Shown piece after piece: positions 8,370 through 17,163 of a DNA stretch of 64,000 nt (position 1 is the stretch's first letter; the number at the start of each line of letters is the position of its first letter). The position numbers were made by a program, and so were the translations under genes. The stretch spans positions 1 to 64,000 of the forward strand of contig JAZHEJ010000059.1 in NCBI GenBank assembly GCA_036679665.1, given 5' to 3'. Under the pieces are notes generated by a model, which worked only from the letters and a program-made list of their open reading frames with translations, did no database searches and was not told where the DNA came from. This stretch comes from Tethybacter castelli. GTDB taxonomy: Bacteria; Pseudomonadota; Gammaproteobacteria; Tethybacterales; Tethybacteraceae.

Positions 8370-8750
8370 TCACTTTTTTTGAGTTGCGGCGCCAAGTTGT
8401 TCAATTCGGGTAACCATATTCCGTGCCGACTTATGGGTGATCTGCAACTGGTTGGCCAATTGTTGCGTTGAAATGCCATCACAGGCGCTGCTTAATTTGA
8501 ACATCGCGTAAAGCCATTTTTTGACCGGTAGGGACGATGCATGCATGATGGTATGTGATTTGCAAGTGAAATCTTTTCGGCACGTGGAACACCGATAACA
8601 GAAAACTTTTGTTTTGTGCGGATAGGTTTTGCTGTTTTTGCATGACGGACAAATACGACCGTACGGCCAGCGCACCGACTCGTAGTAGGCCACGGCTTTG
8701 GCTTCGGTGTCAAATTGATTATGAAACGCTAATTCGTTGATGGTAGTTTT
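8370..8750 (-). pseudogene. IS1595-family transposase, truncated
   Basis: Contains the N-terminal zinc ribbon (CPSCKN ... CYRCSTCRKDF) and the following helix-turn-helix region (STQQLANQLQITHKSARNMVTRIEQLG) of IS1595-type transposases. Translation stops after about 125 codons, where the DDE catalytic domain should follow. The upstream frame is open to 8750 and includes the usual N-terminal segment (FDTEAKAVAYYESVRWP) but has no ATG, so initiation is also lost. No terminal repeats were found by eye. It marks past transposition into this accessory patch. Confidence 0.75.
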
Positions 8751-9064
8751 TTAGCTGTCAATCACTGAGCGAATTTGCGTTGATAATTGAAATTCATTGT
8801 ATGCTAAGAAAACACAGCAAATTGTATTAATAACTATTATTATGGTTTTAAATCTATCAAATTTAGCTTAGAGGCAAAGTCGCAATCTGGTCGATTATTC
8901 GTTTTACTGTAGCCAAACTTTGTTGGCGACAACAATATCCGACACTTGGTATCTTCGGCCTGTAATCGAAACACAAACAACTTAGAATTCAGATGGTAAC
9001 CTGAGCGAAATGCTAAGGATAAGTTCTACGAATATCGAAAAAAATCAGCCACCAGGAAATCAAA
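8751..9064. other. AT-rich intergenic region
   Basis: No coding or RNA feature is supported. It probably contains the promoter of the downstream UDG-like gene and may include the lost end of the IS1595-like element. A possible Shine-Dalgarno (aggaaat) lies just before ATG 9065. Confidence 0.5.
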
Positions 9065-9820
9065 ATGACACAATTTACGGCGAACCCTGTAACTAGCAGC
9101 AGTTTTTTTCAAAAGCTCAATCAATATATGGAGGAAAATGTCCTTGGCGAAAATAAAGCGCATAAATGCAATCGCGAAAGCGATTGTAAACACAGTTGCG
9201 AAATAAAAAATTATGATTTTTATTTTGGACAATTACATCATGTCGGCGAGCTATACGACGTCAAAAGAAATGACAAACCGTTTCGCATTATGGTTTCAGG
9301 AGGGGAATACGGCAGCAAAGAATCGCGTTCCATGAAACAAAGACAAGGCGACATCAGTCTATTACCAAAACCTAAAAATCCACATATGCGATCAACGTTA
9401 TCGGTGCTCCAAATACTGTTCGGACAACCTCTAAACCTAAACGATATCAGTGTCAATATAAACGGCAAAGATCAGTCAATCTTCACTACCTTCGCATTAG
9501 CGAACTTTCTTCTTTGTACGGGTAAAAAACCACACGGCTTTGCAACGGATGAAATGGAGAAAAATTGCGGACACCACTATAAAAAAGCGATTGAGATCCT
9601 AAAGCCTCAGATCATTATCTTGCAAGGAGTAAGGTCGCGAGAATTTTTCAAGAATGAATACGATATTTCGTTGAATTACGACAATCCACATGTTGAAACA
9701 ATAAAGGTGTCAGACAATAATGTTCTTATTTTGCCGCTAAAACAAATAAAGTCGATAGATTCTTATGTTAAACCCGCCGTTATAGATTTGCTTGAAAAGT
9801 ATGATCAGCTGTACATGTGA
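9065..9820 (+). CDS. uracil-DNA glycosylase-like superfamily protein (putative)
   Basis: 251 residues, much more AT-rich and lysine/asparagine-rich than the flanking genes, which suggests recent transfer. The segment FALANFLLCTGKKPHG, then NCGHHYKKAIEILKPQIIILQG resembles the central motifs of family 4/5-like uracil-DNA glycosylases (asparagine-containing strand, then a conserved helix and strand before the specificity loop). The first motif (MVSGGEYGSKES) is poorly matched, so catalysis is uncertain. An N-terminal cysteine group (CNRESDCKHSC) might bind metal. ATG 9065 follows an aggaaat Shine-Dalgarno. Function unassigned, possibly DNA repair or defence. Confidence 0.55.
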   Translation: MTQFTANPVTSSSFFQKLNQYMEENVLGENKAHKCNRESDCKHSCEIKNYDFYFGQLHHVGELYDVKRNDKPFRIMVSGGEYGSKESRSMKQRQGDISLLPKPKNPHMRSTLSVLQILFGQPLNLNDISVNINGKDQSIFTTFALANFLLCTGKKPHGFATDEMEKNCGHHYKKAIEILKPQIIILQGVRSREFFKNEYDISLNYDNPHVETIKVSDNNVLILPLKQIKSIDSYVKPAVIDLLEKYDQLYM

Positions 9821-9854
9821 TTCTTATACGTTGCGACTTCACGCGTTGTTCAAC

Positions 9855-10955
9855 TTAGGCGAGTGAGCTATCGGTTGCAAACAAAGATATAGCTTGTCCG
9901 CTTTTTGCCGATTGTTCGGCGGCATCACCGATGCGCACAGCTGCCAAACCGTCGGCAACACTCACTTCGGGCACTCCTTGCGAACTTAGCATATCAAGAA
10001 AATGCTGGTGTTGAAAAAAGCATGATCCATAATGGTCGCCGGCAGCCAAGACGGTTTGGTCGATTGCCACTTCTTCGGTTATTTCGGTTTTGGTCGCGCG
10101 CTTTGCTATCGCAACGCATGCGACATGATTGTGGTTATCCGGCGTAAACCTTTTGGGCGCAGGCACCTTGGCGGTCACTTGTCCGGTGTCGCCAGTGGCG
10201 ACAATAATTTCTTGCCAAACTGATCCTTCGGCAAACATACACAGCTCCAACATGGCGCGAATTCCGTTGGCAAAATCCACGACCACAAAGGCGTTGTCCA
10301 ATATATCCGGCTTGCGACCAGCGTGGTTTTCATCCAAAAAATTCACATCCATCCCGCCGGAAGCGTATACGCGGACAGCTTCGCTACCGGCGATCAAACG
10401 AAACAAGTCAAAAAAATGGCAGCACTTTTCTATCATCGTGCCGCCGGTGCGATCGTTGAATCTGTTCCAATTGTCAACCTTATTTAAAAACGGAAAGCGC
10501 CTTTCGCTGGCATTTATCATTTTGATGTCGCCGGCGACACCTTCGCGGACCGCCTCAAGCATGCGGGCGACCGGAGGCATATAGCGGTATTCCATCGCTA
10601 CCCACACCGGCGCGTTGCGGTCGTTGGTGATTTGCGCAATTTCTTCGCATTGGGCAGGTGTTGCGCACAGCGGCTTTTCCACCAAAATCGGCAAATCAGT
10701 CGTCAAAATATCAAGTAACACCGCATGATGAGTGTCGTTTGGGGTGGCGATTACCAGCGCGTCGCAGCAGTTGGCGTCAAGCAGATCCGCATATGAAGTA
10801 AAGCCGCGACAGCAAGTACCAGCCAGATTTTGAGCGGCAAGGCGCATCTGTTCATTAGGATCCGCCACCGCGGTAACCTGCGCGCCGTCGATAAGCGCGA
10901 TGCTACGAATATGTTCCGCACCCATCATCCCTGAGCCGATAATGCCGTAGCGCAT
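9855..10955 (-). CDS. Gfo/Idh/MocA family NAD(P)-dependent oxidoreductase
   Basis: About 366 residues. The N-terminal Rossmann motif GIIGSGMMGAEH is followed by VTAVADPN, then the catalytic EKPL lysine segment (ILVEKPLCATP) and a GGTMIEKCCHFFDLFR helix carrying the usual histidine pair region. The longest frame begins at a TTG (10970) overlapping the previous gene; ATG 10955 gives the canonical start, 7 bases after that gene's stop. It is the last gene of a four-gene sugar operon. It could be a sugar or inositol dehydrogenase, or an NAD-dependent glycosidase of the kind known for sulfoquinovosides. The sequence alone does not decide. Confidence 0.85.
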   Translation of the reverse strand: MRYGIIGSGMMGAEHIRSIALIDGAQVTAVADPNEQMRLAAQNLAGTCCRGFTSYADLLDANCCDALVIATPNDTHHAVLLDILTTDLPILVEKPLCATPAQCEEIAQITNDRNAPVWVAMEYRYMPPVARMLEAVREGVAGDIKMINASERRFPFLNKVDNWNRFNDRTGGTMIEKCCHFFDLFRLIAGSEAVRVYASGGMDVNFLDENHAGRKPDILDNAFVVVDFANGIRAMLELCMFAEGSVWQEIIVATGDTGQVTAKVPAPKRFTPDNHNHVACVAIAKRATKTEITEEVAIDQTVLAAGDHYGSCFFQHQHFLDMLSSQGVPEVSVADGLAAVRIGDAAEQSAKSGQAISLFATDSSLA

Positions 10956-10962
10956 CTTATGC

Positions 10963-12360
10963 TCAGCCAATGGTTAGCACCGGCATGTTCAACGCCGCGG
11001 CAGTCGACATTAGTGCGGTACGATGGTCGCCGTAGGCTAAGGCGATATGGTGTTCCATGCCGGTATCGATGATATTGGTCAGTACCTGTCCCGCCGGCTT
11101 ATCAAAGCGCACCACCCCGCAAGTGCCGGTATATGCTAAAGATCGTTCAAGCATCCGGCCGTGCGCTATAAGCATCACCGGTTTTTTCCAACTCTGGCTG
11201 ATCCGCATCAACGTAACTTCGCCGGCTTTGAGTGGAAACTCAAATAGTAACGGCATGCGGCGGTTGGTATGCACCGTGGCGGTGGGAGTGGCGATGTCAC
11301 CGGCCATCGAAATCGGCGCCTGGCCACAGTGCCATACCACTCCGGAGTCGTCTTGTGCATCCATGTCAACGATGTCAGCTAAAAACACCGCGTCGTCTGC
11401 GACTTGCTGGAGGATCAGCTGAGTTGCCGCGCCGTACACATCGGCTTCGCAGGCGCACGGCACCTTAGCTTCGCCCGCCATTGACACCGGCCCGCATACC
11501 GCGCCGCCATATTCGGTAAATGTTTCGGGCCAGCAGCGGATCGCGAACGCGTCAAGATGGTGATTTTCACGCAGGTCATCTAGCGCGGGTTTAAGCTTGA
11601 GCGAGGCGTCTAGCTGTTGTTGATCAACTTCGTCTAAGCCTTCAAGCAAAGCGTCTGCCTGGTCGCGGACTTGGGCTAAACGCGCGACGCTAATCTTATT
11701 TGCCGCATCAAACAGCTCATTTAATGAAAACTCAATTACCTTGATGCCAGTTTGGTCGCGCAACGCGTTAGCATCGTAGCGGCAGGTTGCAAAGCCTTCC
11801 GGATGCTCGCCGATGCGTCCGATGCGTCGTTCGCGCAAAGATGCGGCAATTTTTTGGCCGTCCCCGTTGGTTTGCGCAACCGGCGGCAACTGCGGTATTG
11901 TGCGACGTCGTTCGCCGCTTAGCAGTTGCGCAAGCTTGCTTTCAATGTTGTCGCTGTGCGCGGCGGCATATAGCCAGGAAAATTGTCTTTGCGCGCAAGC
12001 TAGCGCGTGCGAGGCAAGATTAAGTCCGCACAGTGAATTTAGGCGCAGACGGCCGGCAACGCGCGGCTCGGGTATCGACCAGATCGCCAGCGGCACGTTT
12101 ATGGCGGCGGCAATTTTTGTTGTCATTGCCGCGTCGGTAAAGGTAACCTGCAATATCAGCAGCTGATCAATTTGTTGAGCCACAAGCTCGGACAGCGCCT
12201 GTTCGGTGGCTTTTGCGTCCATCAGCAACTTGTTTGGTCCGCACGAGTTGGTGCAAGTTGCGCCAAGCGCCGTTAGCATAGCGGTGAAATTTTCGTTTGC
12301 GAACTCAACATCGAATGTTGGGCGACCAAGCGGCATAACGCCGATCTTGCTTGAGATCAT
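10963..12360 (-). CDS. L-fucose/L-arabinose isomerase-like protein
   Basis: About 465 residues. Fucose-isomerase-like fold: KIGVMPLGRPTFDVEFA at the start, a mid-region ECW-like segment (FAIRCWPETF) and a C-terminal metal and substrate region with histidines (MEHHIALAYGDH). Family members interconvert aldoses and ketoses with a divalent metal. The track frame begins at 12471, inside the aldolase gene; ATG 12360, 13 bases after the aldolase stop, gives the family N terminus and is preferred. With a ketose kinase and an aldolase upstream it would supply the ketose. A fucose-isomerase-like enzyme performs this step in the sulfo-EMP2 sulfoquinovose pathway, so that is one hypothesis. Confidence 0.75.
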   Translation of the reverse strand: MISSKIGVMPLGRPTFDVEFANENFTAMLTALGATCTNSCGPNKLLMDAKATEQALSELVAQQIDQLLILQVTFTDAAMTTKIAAAINVPLAIWSIPEPRVAGRLRLNSLCGLNLASHALACAQRQFSWLYAAAHSDNIESKLAQLLSGERRRTIPQLPPVAQTNGDGQKIAASLRERRIGRIGEHPEGFATCRYDANALRDQTGIKVIEFSLNELFDAANKISVARLAQVRDQADALLEGLDEVDQQQLDASLKLKPALDDLRENHHLDAFAIRCWPETFTEYGGAVCGPVSMAGEAKVPCACEADVYGAATQLILQQVADDAVFLADIVDMDAQDDSGVVWHCGQAPISMAGDIATPTATVHTNRRMPLLFEFPLKAGEVTLMRISQSWKKPVMLIAHGRMLERSLAYTGTCGVVRFDKPAGQVLTNIIDTGMEHHIALAYGDHRTALMSTAAALNMPVLTIG

Positions 12361-12373
12361 GGTTGTTGCGTCG

Positions 12374-13417
12374 TCATAAAGTGGCGTAGTCGTCGCGAAA
12401 ATTTGCTTGAGCAGGTGTGAATGATGCGCCGTTGGGTCCGTAACAGATATGATTGAACCAGGCGGTGGCATGCTTTGCGGTCAGCTCGTTCAGACGATCC
12501 ATATAAGGTAGCGAATCGGCTATCAAACCGGAACGGATCGCCTTTTGATCAGGATAGTTTGCCAAAGCTTTCATCCAGATTGAACGTCCGGCAAGATAAC
12601 CTGACGCGCCGGCGACGCAGGCATGACTTAGTACGTTGATGAATGCTTCAGGGCTTGCCCCGGCAGACAGCATCACCCACGGCCGCCCGGCCAGTTCGCC
12701 AAGTTTGGCAAACACTGCCAAAGCGTCGTCGGATCCTTTGGCACCAAGCGCGGGAACCGTATCTGCAACAAGCGGACTTTCAAGCTTGAACACGTCAACA
12801 CCGTATTCGGGTTTGGCAAATTCTTCAACCGCACCTAGTACGTACTCGATTTTTTTGTCGGCCATCTCCACGTAGTCGGTGGTCTGACGCTCATCGTCAG
12901 GTAAAGGATAGGCAAGCATTTCTAGTAAAAAAGCAATGTCGCATCGCGCACATTGTTCACCGATCAATTTTATGTAGGCGTGTTGGGATGCGCGAATGTC
13001 TTCTGGAGCGTCAGGCCGATACCAGACCAACACCTTGACCGCGTCGGCGCCAAGACGTTTGATTTTGCCGACGTCCCAGTTGTTGATTGACTTTGAAAGC
13101 CGGCCGCCATTTTGCTCGCCAAATATCGAATCTTCCAAAGTCACCACCAAGCCTTTGGTCGGCGCCAAATAACGCAAGGCGCGCGGAATGGCGTAGTGCG
13201 GATCAAGCAACATCGCCGACGATTTGGTTTGCAGAGTTTCGACCAACAATGCCTTGCAATTTGCGACTTCGTCGTACAGATCGGCATCTTTTTCCAGTTG
13301 TGTGGCAACCAAGTTTTTGATCGGCGGTCGTTGGTCAACCGCGGTCATCTGAAACAGACCGGCTGAAGTTGCCAGCCTGCGCAGGCCCCACCATTTGCCG
13401 GGAGTAAGCTCGTTCAT
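12374..13417 (-). CDS. class I ketose-bisphosphate aldolase, LacD/YihT-like
   Basis: 347 residues. The segment FQMTAVDQRPPIKNLV is characteristic of tagatose-1,6-bisphosphate aldolase LacD and the related sulfofructosephosphate aldolase YihT. Later strands carry DAVKVLVWYRPDAP with the probable Schiff-base lysine, FLLEMLAYP, VDVFKLESPL and WVMLSAGASPEAF. It would cleave a phosphorylated ketose to dihydroxyacetone phosphate and a three-carbon aldehyde. The start overlaps the kinase stop as ATGA, and the gene is followed closely by the isomerase. Substrate not determined. Confidence 0.8.
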   Translation of the reverse strand: MNELTPGKWWGLRRLATSAGLFQMTAVDQRPPIKNLVATQLEKDADLYDEVANCKALLVETLQTKSSAMLLDPHYAIPRALRYLAPTKGLVVTLEDSIFGEQNGGRLSKSINNWDVGKIKRLGADAVKVLVWYRPDAPEDIRASQHAYIKLIGEQCARCDIAFLLEMLAYPLPDDERQTTDYVEMADKKIEYVLGAVEEFAKPEYGVDVFKLESPLVADTVPALGAKGSDDALAVFAKLGELAGRPWVMLSAGASPEAFINVLSHACVAGASGYLAGRSIWMKALANYPDQKAIRSGLIADSLPYMDRLNELTAKHATAWFNHICYGPNGASFTPAQANFRDDYATL

Positions 13418-14328
13418 AACTTGCTTTCCATCAGGTCGGTAACTTTGTCTTCATCCAAAGCTTCTTGCCAGTTGCGGGTGCGAGTACATTTAAGTGCGGC
13501 GGCGGCATTGGCGTAGTCCAGCGCGTCTTCCACCTCGATACCGCGGGCCAAGCCGAGCGCGAAAGCTCCGTGCCAAACGTCGCCGGCCGCCAAAGTATCT
13601 ACGGCGTCAATCGCATAGCCCGGCTGGTGGCGCAGCTTCCCGTCGAGTAAATACCTGACGCCGTCAGGGCCTAAGGTAACGCACACGAATGCGCTTGTTT
13701 CCTCAGCAACTTTGTTTAGCGCTTTTTCAACATCGTCACAGTCAGTAAACCCAACCAACCCTTGTTCAGAAAAAGCCAGATGAGAAGCGTCGGCAAGTGT
13801 CGCGATGTCAGCCGGCGTTTCCACATCAACGACGCCGGGCACTTTTGCGACACGGGCCGCTTGCATCAACGCGACTGTCGCCTGCGGCCAGCGGGTGTCG
13901 GCTAACGCCGCGGCAAACGGCGCATCCAATGCCGCGCTGATAACCGCTGGGTCGCTAGGCAAGTTGGGATCCAGGTAATTAATCAGTTGGCGGTCCCCTG
14001 AGGAGTCCAGCGCAACCGCCGAACACGATGAACGGCAGTCGGCGCAACGCACAACATAACTGCAATCTACTCCAACCGCGGACAGCTGCGCGGTAATCGC
14101 GTCCGCCAGCTCGTCGTCGCCCACGCGTGCCGCAAGCCGGGAGGTGCCGCCCAATGTATTTATCGCAAGCGCGGCGTTAGCTGAACAGCCGCCAAATGTC
14201 ATATGCATGTTGTTGGCTAAAACTTTAATTCCTCCTTCAGGAAATTCGTTAACCGAAAAGACCATATCCATTACGAGATTGCCGGAACACACTATCGGAC
14301 TTGGTGGATTAGGCATAACTTGGCTCAT
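13414..14328 (-). CDS. PfkB-family carbohydrate kinase (sulfofructose kinase-like candidate)
   Basis: 304 residues, ribokinase superfamily. The first signature TFGGCSANAALAINTLGG and the second signature DTLAAGDVWHGAFALGLA, with the catalytic aspartate in AAGD, are intact. The GDVxHGAF form resembles ketohexokinase-like members including YihV-type sulfofructose kinase, rather than fructokinases with GDxFxGAL. It is the first gene of a tight operon with aldolase, isomerase and oxidoreductase. A 600-base non-coding stretch upstream should hold the promoter. Confidence 0.8.
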   Translation of the reverse strand: MSQVMPNPPSPIVCSGNLVMDMVFSVNEFPEGGIKVLANNMHMTFGGCSANAALAINTLGGTSRLAARVGDDELADAITAQLSAVGVDCSYVVRCADCRSSCSAVALDSSGDRQLINYLDPNLPSDPAVISAALDAPFAAALADTRWPQATVALMQAARVAKVPGVVDVETPADIATLADASHLAFSEQGLVGFTDCDDVEKALNKVAEETSAFVCVTLGPDGVRYLLDGKLRHQPGYAIDAVDTLAAGDVWHGAFALGLARGIEVEDALDYANAAAALKCTRTRNWQEALDEDKVTDLMESKL

Positions 14329-14945
14329 TGATACTTGATCTGACGCATAGACCAGTCGGCATAAAGCTTCTTCTTGGCCTTATTTTGCTTTGTTGCGGAA
14401 CGGTCATCATAAAACCAGCTTCAGTAATTATCGACTAGTGCTGATCGACAGATGCAATTGCGTGTAAAGCGACGAAAGTTTGACGTATCAAACATTCAAA
14501 AAACTTGTGTTGATATCAGTATTTGGTCTATGCTAACTTCGCTATGCTACCCTGACGCAGCACCGGGTTATGCACTTCCGGTGCATATGCGTAATCAATG
14601 AATATGAGTGTCCAACTAACGCGTTTGGAAACATCTGATTTCTCACTTGGCACTGGCGATTATGAAGTCGTCGGCGCGTAAATATAATATATATGATCCC
14701 GGAATGAAATGAAATGGGAGTAGAGTACGTAGAACACATCGACATCGACGTCACTGTGGCAGGGACGGTGCTAAATCTTTTTTCATGGGCGGCATGACGC
14801 AGGCGATGCTCGCAGTACAGCGACATAGGAAACTGATTCATGGCATTGTCTCACGCACCGGAGAGGAACAGGTCCTTGGAGTTAGTGGTGGTGGCGAGGA
14901 AGCCTTCGAGCGCCGGAGCCGCATGTTCAGGGTCCAAAGTGTACG
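14329..14945. other. non-coding region holding one copy of a flanking repeat
   Basis: About 600 bases between the sugar operon and the AlbA-like gene. No gene is supported; the 99-codon minus-strand frame at 14542-14841 has no protein-like features. The part at 14647-14755 is repeated at 17078-17170. An AT-rich stretch (about 14680-14700) interrupts the repeat. Confidence 0.6.
14647..14755 (+). repeat. left copy of imperfect direct repeat flanking accessory block
   Basis: The first 33 bases (14647-14679, beginning ttggcactggcgatt) match 17078-17110 with one mismatch. After a 34-base variable spacer, atgggagtagagtacg (14714 on) resumes and matches 17131 on, with small changes, to about 14755. 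The same-strand copies bracket the AlbA-like gene and the Swt1/restriction fragments. Confidence 0.8.
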
Positions 14946-16187
14946 ATGACCTCTAACGAACTTGTCGAACTCCTGCGCCGGGGCGAGGACTCGATGCTTG
15001 AGTTCAAGCGTGATGACGTTCAAAGTCACGATCTGGCGAAGGAACTGGTGGCATTCTTGAACCTTGCTGGTGGGACCGTGCTCTTGGGCGTGGACGACGA
15101 TGCAACAATCGCCGGGTGCACCCGCGATTCCCTGGAGGAATGGGTGGCGGAAATCTGCCGGGCAAAGATTGAACCGCCAATCGTCCCACTGATGACTTGG
15201 GTTCGGGATGCCGAACCTGGATTGGATGTACTCGCTGTTCAGGTGCCTGCCTGCCCCGATAAGCCCTACGCCCGTGTTCGCAACGACCGGCGGACCTACT
15301 ACATCCGTGTCGGAAGCACATCGCAGGAGGCGAGTCGCGAGGAACTCGAGCGAATGTTTCAGGCCTCCGGGCGATTGCGCTACGGCCTGAAACCAGTGCC
15401 GGGGGCTGATTGGACCTCCTTCGACCCCAGGCGGCTCCGGGACTATTTTACGCGGGTTCTCGAGGGCGACGCACCGGAGAACACCGACCGTGCCGGTTGG
15501 GAAGCGCTACTTACCAACGTTAATCTGATGACTGAGTCCGCAGGCCAGTGTGTGGTCACCATTGACGGGCTGCTCATGTTCGGGTCCCGGCCCCAGCGCT
15601 TCCTTCCGCAGTCGGGCATCCGGGCGATCTGTTACACGAGGAACACCCGGGACTATGCGACCCGGTCGGATGAAGATCTCCGGGGAGCGATGGCTCCTCT
15701 CGGCAGCGCGACCGGGGGACTTACAGAAATCGGACTGGTCGAAAGAGCGTTGGACTTCCTGCGTCGCAACACCGAAACTACTGCCATGCTTGATCGAGGG
15801 CGGCGCATTGATCGTCGCGAGTATCCGGAGGATGTCATCCGGGAGGTGGTGGTCAACGCGCTGGTCCACCGTGATTACAGCATCGTGGGAGCGGACATCA
15901 TGATCGAAATTTTCAGCGACCGACTCGAGGTGACGAGTCCCGGCAGGTTGCCGAACACAGTGACGCCCGAGGGGATGCGCAATGGTTTGCGCTATGCTCG
16001 TAATCAGACCTTTGTAAACGTCATGCGGGATTACGGCTACATGGAGGCGCGGGGTATGGGTGTGCGCAACAAGATCATCCCTGGCATGCGTGCCCACAAC
16101 GACACCGAGCCCGAACTCATTGCGGAAGAGCATCGGTTTATCGTGCGACTTCTCAATGCCCCAATCACTGATAGCGAGAGGAATTAA
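14946..16187 (+). CDS. AlbA_2/Schlafen-domain ATP-binding protein (RecG-like, COG2865)
   Basis: 413 residues. The N-terminal AlbA_2 domain has the family pattern LEFKRD, then VAFLNLAGGTVLLGVDDD, then YYIRVGSTSQEAS. A C-terminal GHKL-like ATP-binding region includes PEDVIREVVVNALVHRDY (N box), EIFSDRLEVTSPG and ARGMGVRNKII. Such proteins are annotated as putative transcriptional regulators or RecG-like helicases and often lie in defence islands. The gene is clearly more GC-rich than the DNA around it. It starts at ATG 14946 and is followed four bases after its stop by the Swt1-type fragment. Confidence 0.8.
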   Translation: MTSNELVELLRRGEDSMLEFKRDDVQSHDLAKELVAFLNLAGGTVLLGVDDDATIAGCTRDSLEEWVAEICRAKIEPPIVPLMTWVRDAEPGLDVLAVQVPACPDKPYARVRNDRRTYYIRVGSTSQEASREELERMFQASGRLRYGLKPVPGADWTSFDPRRLRDYFTRVLEGDAPENTDRAGWEALLTNVNLMTESAGQCVVTIDGLLMFGSRPQRFLPQSGIRAICYTRNTRDYATRSDEDLRGAMAPLGSATGGLTEIGLVERALDFLRRNTETTAMLDRGRRIDRREYPEDVIREVVVNALVHRDYSIVGADIMIEIFSDRLEVTSPGRLPNTVTPEGMRNGLRYARNQTFVNVMRDYGYMEARGMGVRNKIIPGMRAHNDTEPELIAEEHRFIVRLLNAPITDSERN

Positions 16188-16190
16188 TCC

Positions 16191-16421
16191 ATGCCCATCA
16201 GCAACCACGAGCGTGTCGGCAAGGCCCTAGAATTCCTCAAGAGCGACATGGGACCTTTCGTCGAACGCGAGATCAAGGCCGCGATAGAGGCACGTCGCCT
16301 GGATGCACACAAGCTGCGAGACTGTGCGGATGATCCCGTTCCTGATCCTCGAAGTCCAGCAGCAGCGGCATGGATTTGGAATGAATCCCATTTCACCGTG
16401 GTGCTAGGAACGGCAGAGTGA
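16191..16421 (+). pseudogene. Swt1-type HEPN domain fragment (start of a DUF499-like ATPase gene)
   Basis: 76 codons. The start PISNHERVGKALEFLKSDMGPFVERE matches the N terminus of Swt1-HEPN proteins that in complete form are large DUF499-type ATPases in defence loci. After about residue 30 the usual sequence is shortened. The end (AAAWIWNESHFTVVLGTAE) resembles the later MWDxWNxVFxxTLGxAE region, which suggests internal deletions followed by a stop. A Shine-Dalgarno (gagagga) precedes ATG 16191. I treat it as a decayed gene. The family call is from memory of the motif. Confidence 0.6.
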
Positions 16422-16531
16422 TGATCGAAGCCTAGTAGACGACCTCGCCGATGTTTCGATTGAGGTGCTCCTTGCAGAGACCGCTGAAGGCAAAGGCCGA
16501 GCCCGATAATTCGATCTTGTGATAGGTATTC

Positions 16532-16780
16532 CTATCCCCAATCCTTCCACGAAATGATCTGGCTGGAATATACCAGTAACGCTGGTGGATTTTCCACTGG
16601 TCGATCTCCATCCGACTGCACATTAGAAAACAATTCGTAGGTACCTTTGATCCATCTTTGCGTAGTTTTGTCTTGATATCCCGCGATATGCCCGTACAAG
16701 ACTCTGGCGTTTTCTATTGAGTTGGCAACAACGATCATGACTGGCGTCATATTTACTTTCGCATATCCCGGATCAATCAC
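16532..16780 (-). pseudogene. restriction endonuclease/DEAD-helicase fragment (type III Res-like)
   Basis: An 82-codon frame reads VNMTPVMIVVANSIENARVLYGHIAG, then ELFSNV, DGDRPVENPPALLVYSS. This is the inter-RecA-lobe region of large restriction helicases annotated as BPTD_3080-type or type III Res subunits. Both ends of the protein are absent. The flanking minus-strand frame (16432-16623, ending KEHLNRNIGEVVY) is unrecognised and may be a further relic. It lies back to back with the Swt1 fragment, an arrangement that suggests remains of one defence locus. Confidence 0.6.
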
Positions 16781-17077
16781 GTCGCGGTAATGTTAGTACG
16801 CGCGAGCGTGACCAACTGGTCGATGCATACAAGCACATCGCTCCAGCTCACAACTTATATTCCGTAGGCGCAGCGAGATGTTCGAATAAATAGCCACGAT
16901 ATTTAGCCAGATCCTTAGCCATACCTCGCGTATTTCACCGCCTAACTCCAGGCTGATAGCAACGTAAACCAACCAAGCATAGTTCAAACAAGCAGTAATT
17001 TGACGTTCGTGAAGTACTCCTATTGGAGCTTGCGAAACCTTTTCAGATCTTGTTCAATCTCCTTCTGTTTTTGTTGT
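16781..17077. other. unassigned sequence
   Basis: No supported gene. A 64-codon minus-strand frame (16793-16987) has low-complexity hydrophobic character without a recognisable family. Confidence 0.4.
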
Positions 17078-17163
17078 TTGGCACTAGCGATTATGAAGTC
17101 GTCGGCGCGTTGATACGATACGATAGTGGGATGGGAGTAGAGTACGAAGAACACATGCGACAT
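17020..17163 (-). CDS. short unknown ORF covering the right repeat copy
   Basis: 47 codons from the ATG at 17163: MSHVFFVLYSHPTIVSYQR, then DDFIIASAKQQKQKEIEQDLKRF, ending in a charged helix. Its N-terminal two thirds coincide with the repeat unit (17078-17170), so the repeat may derive from the 3' end of a former gene. A longer frame reaches 17253 but runs into the start of the DUF4145 gene on the other strand. Function unknown and possibly not expressed. Confidence 0.25.
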   Translation of the reverse strand: MSHVFFVLYSHPTIVSYQRADDFIIASAKQQKQKEIEQDLKRFRKLQ

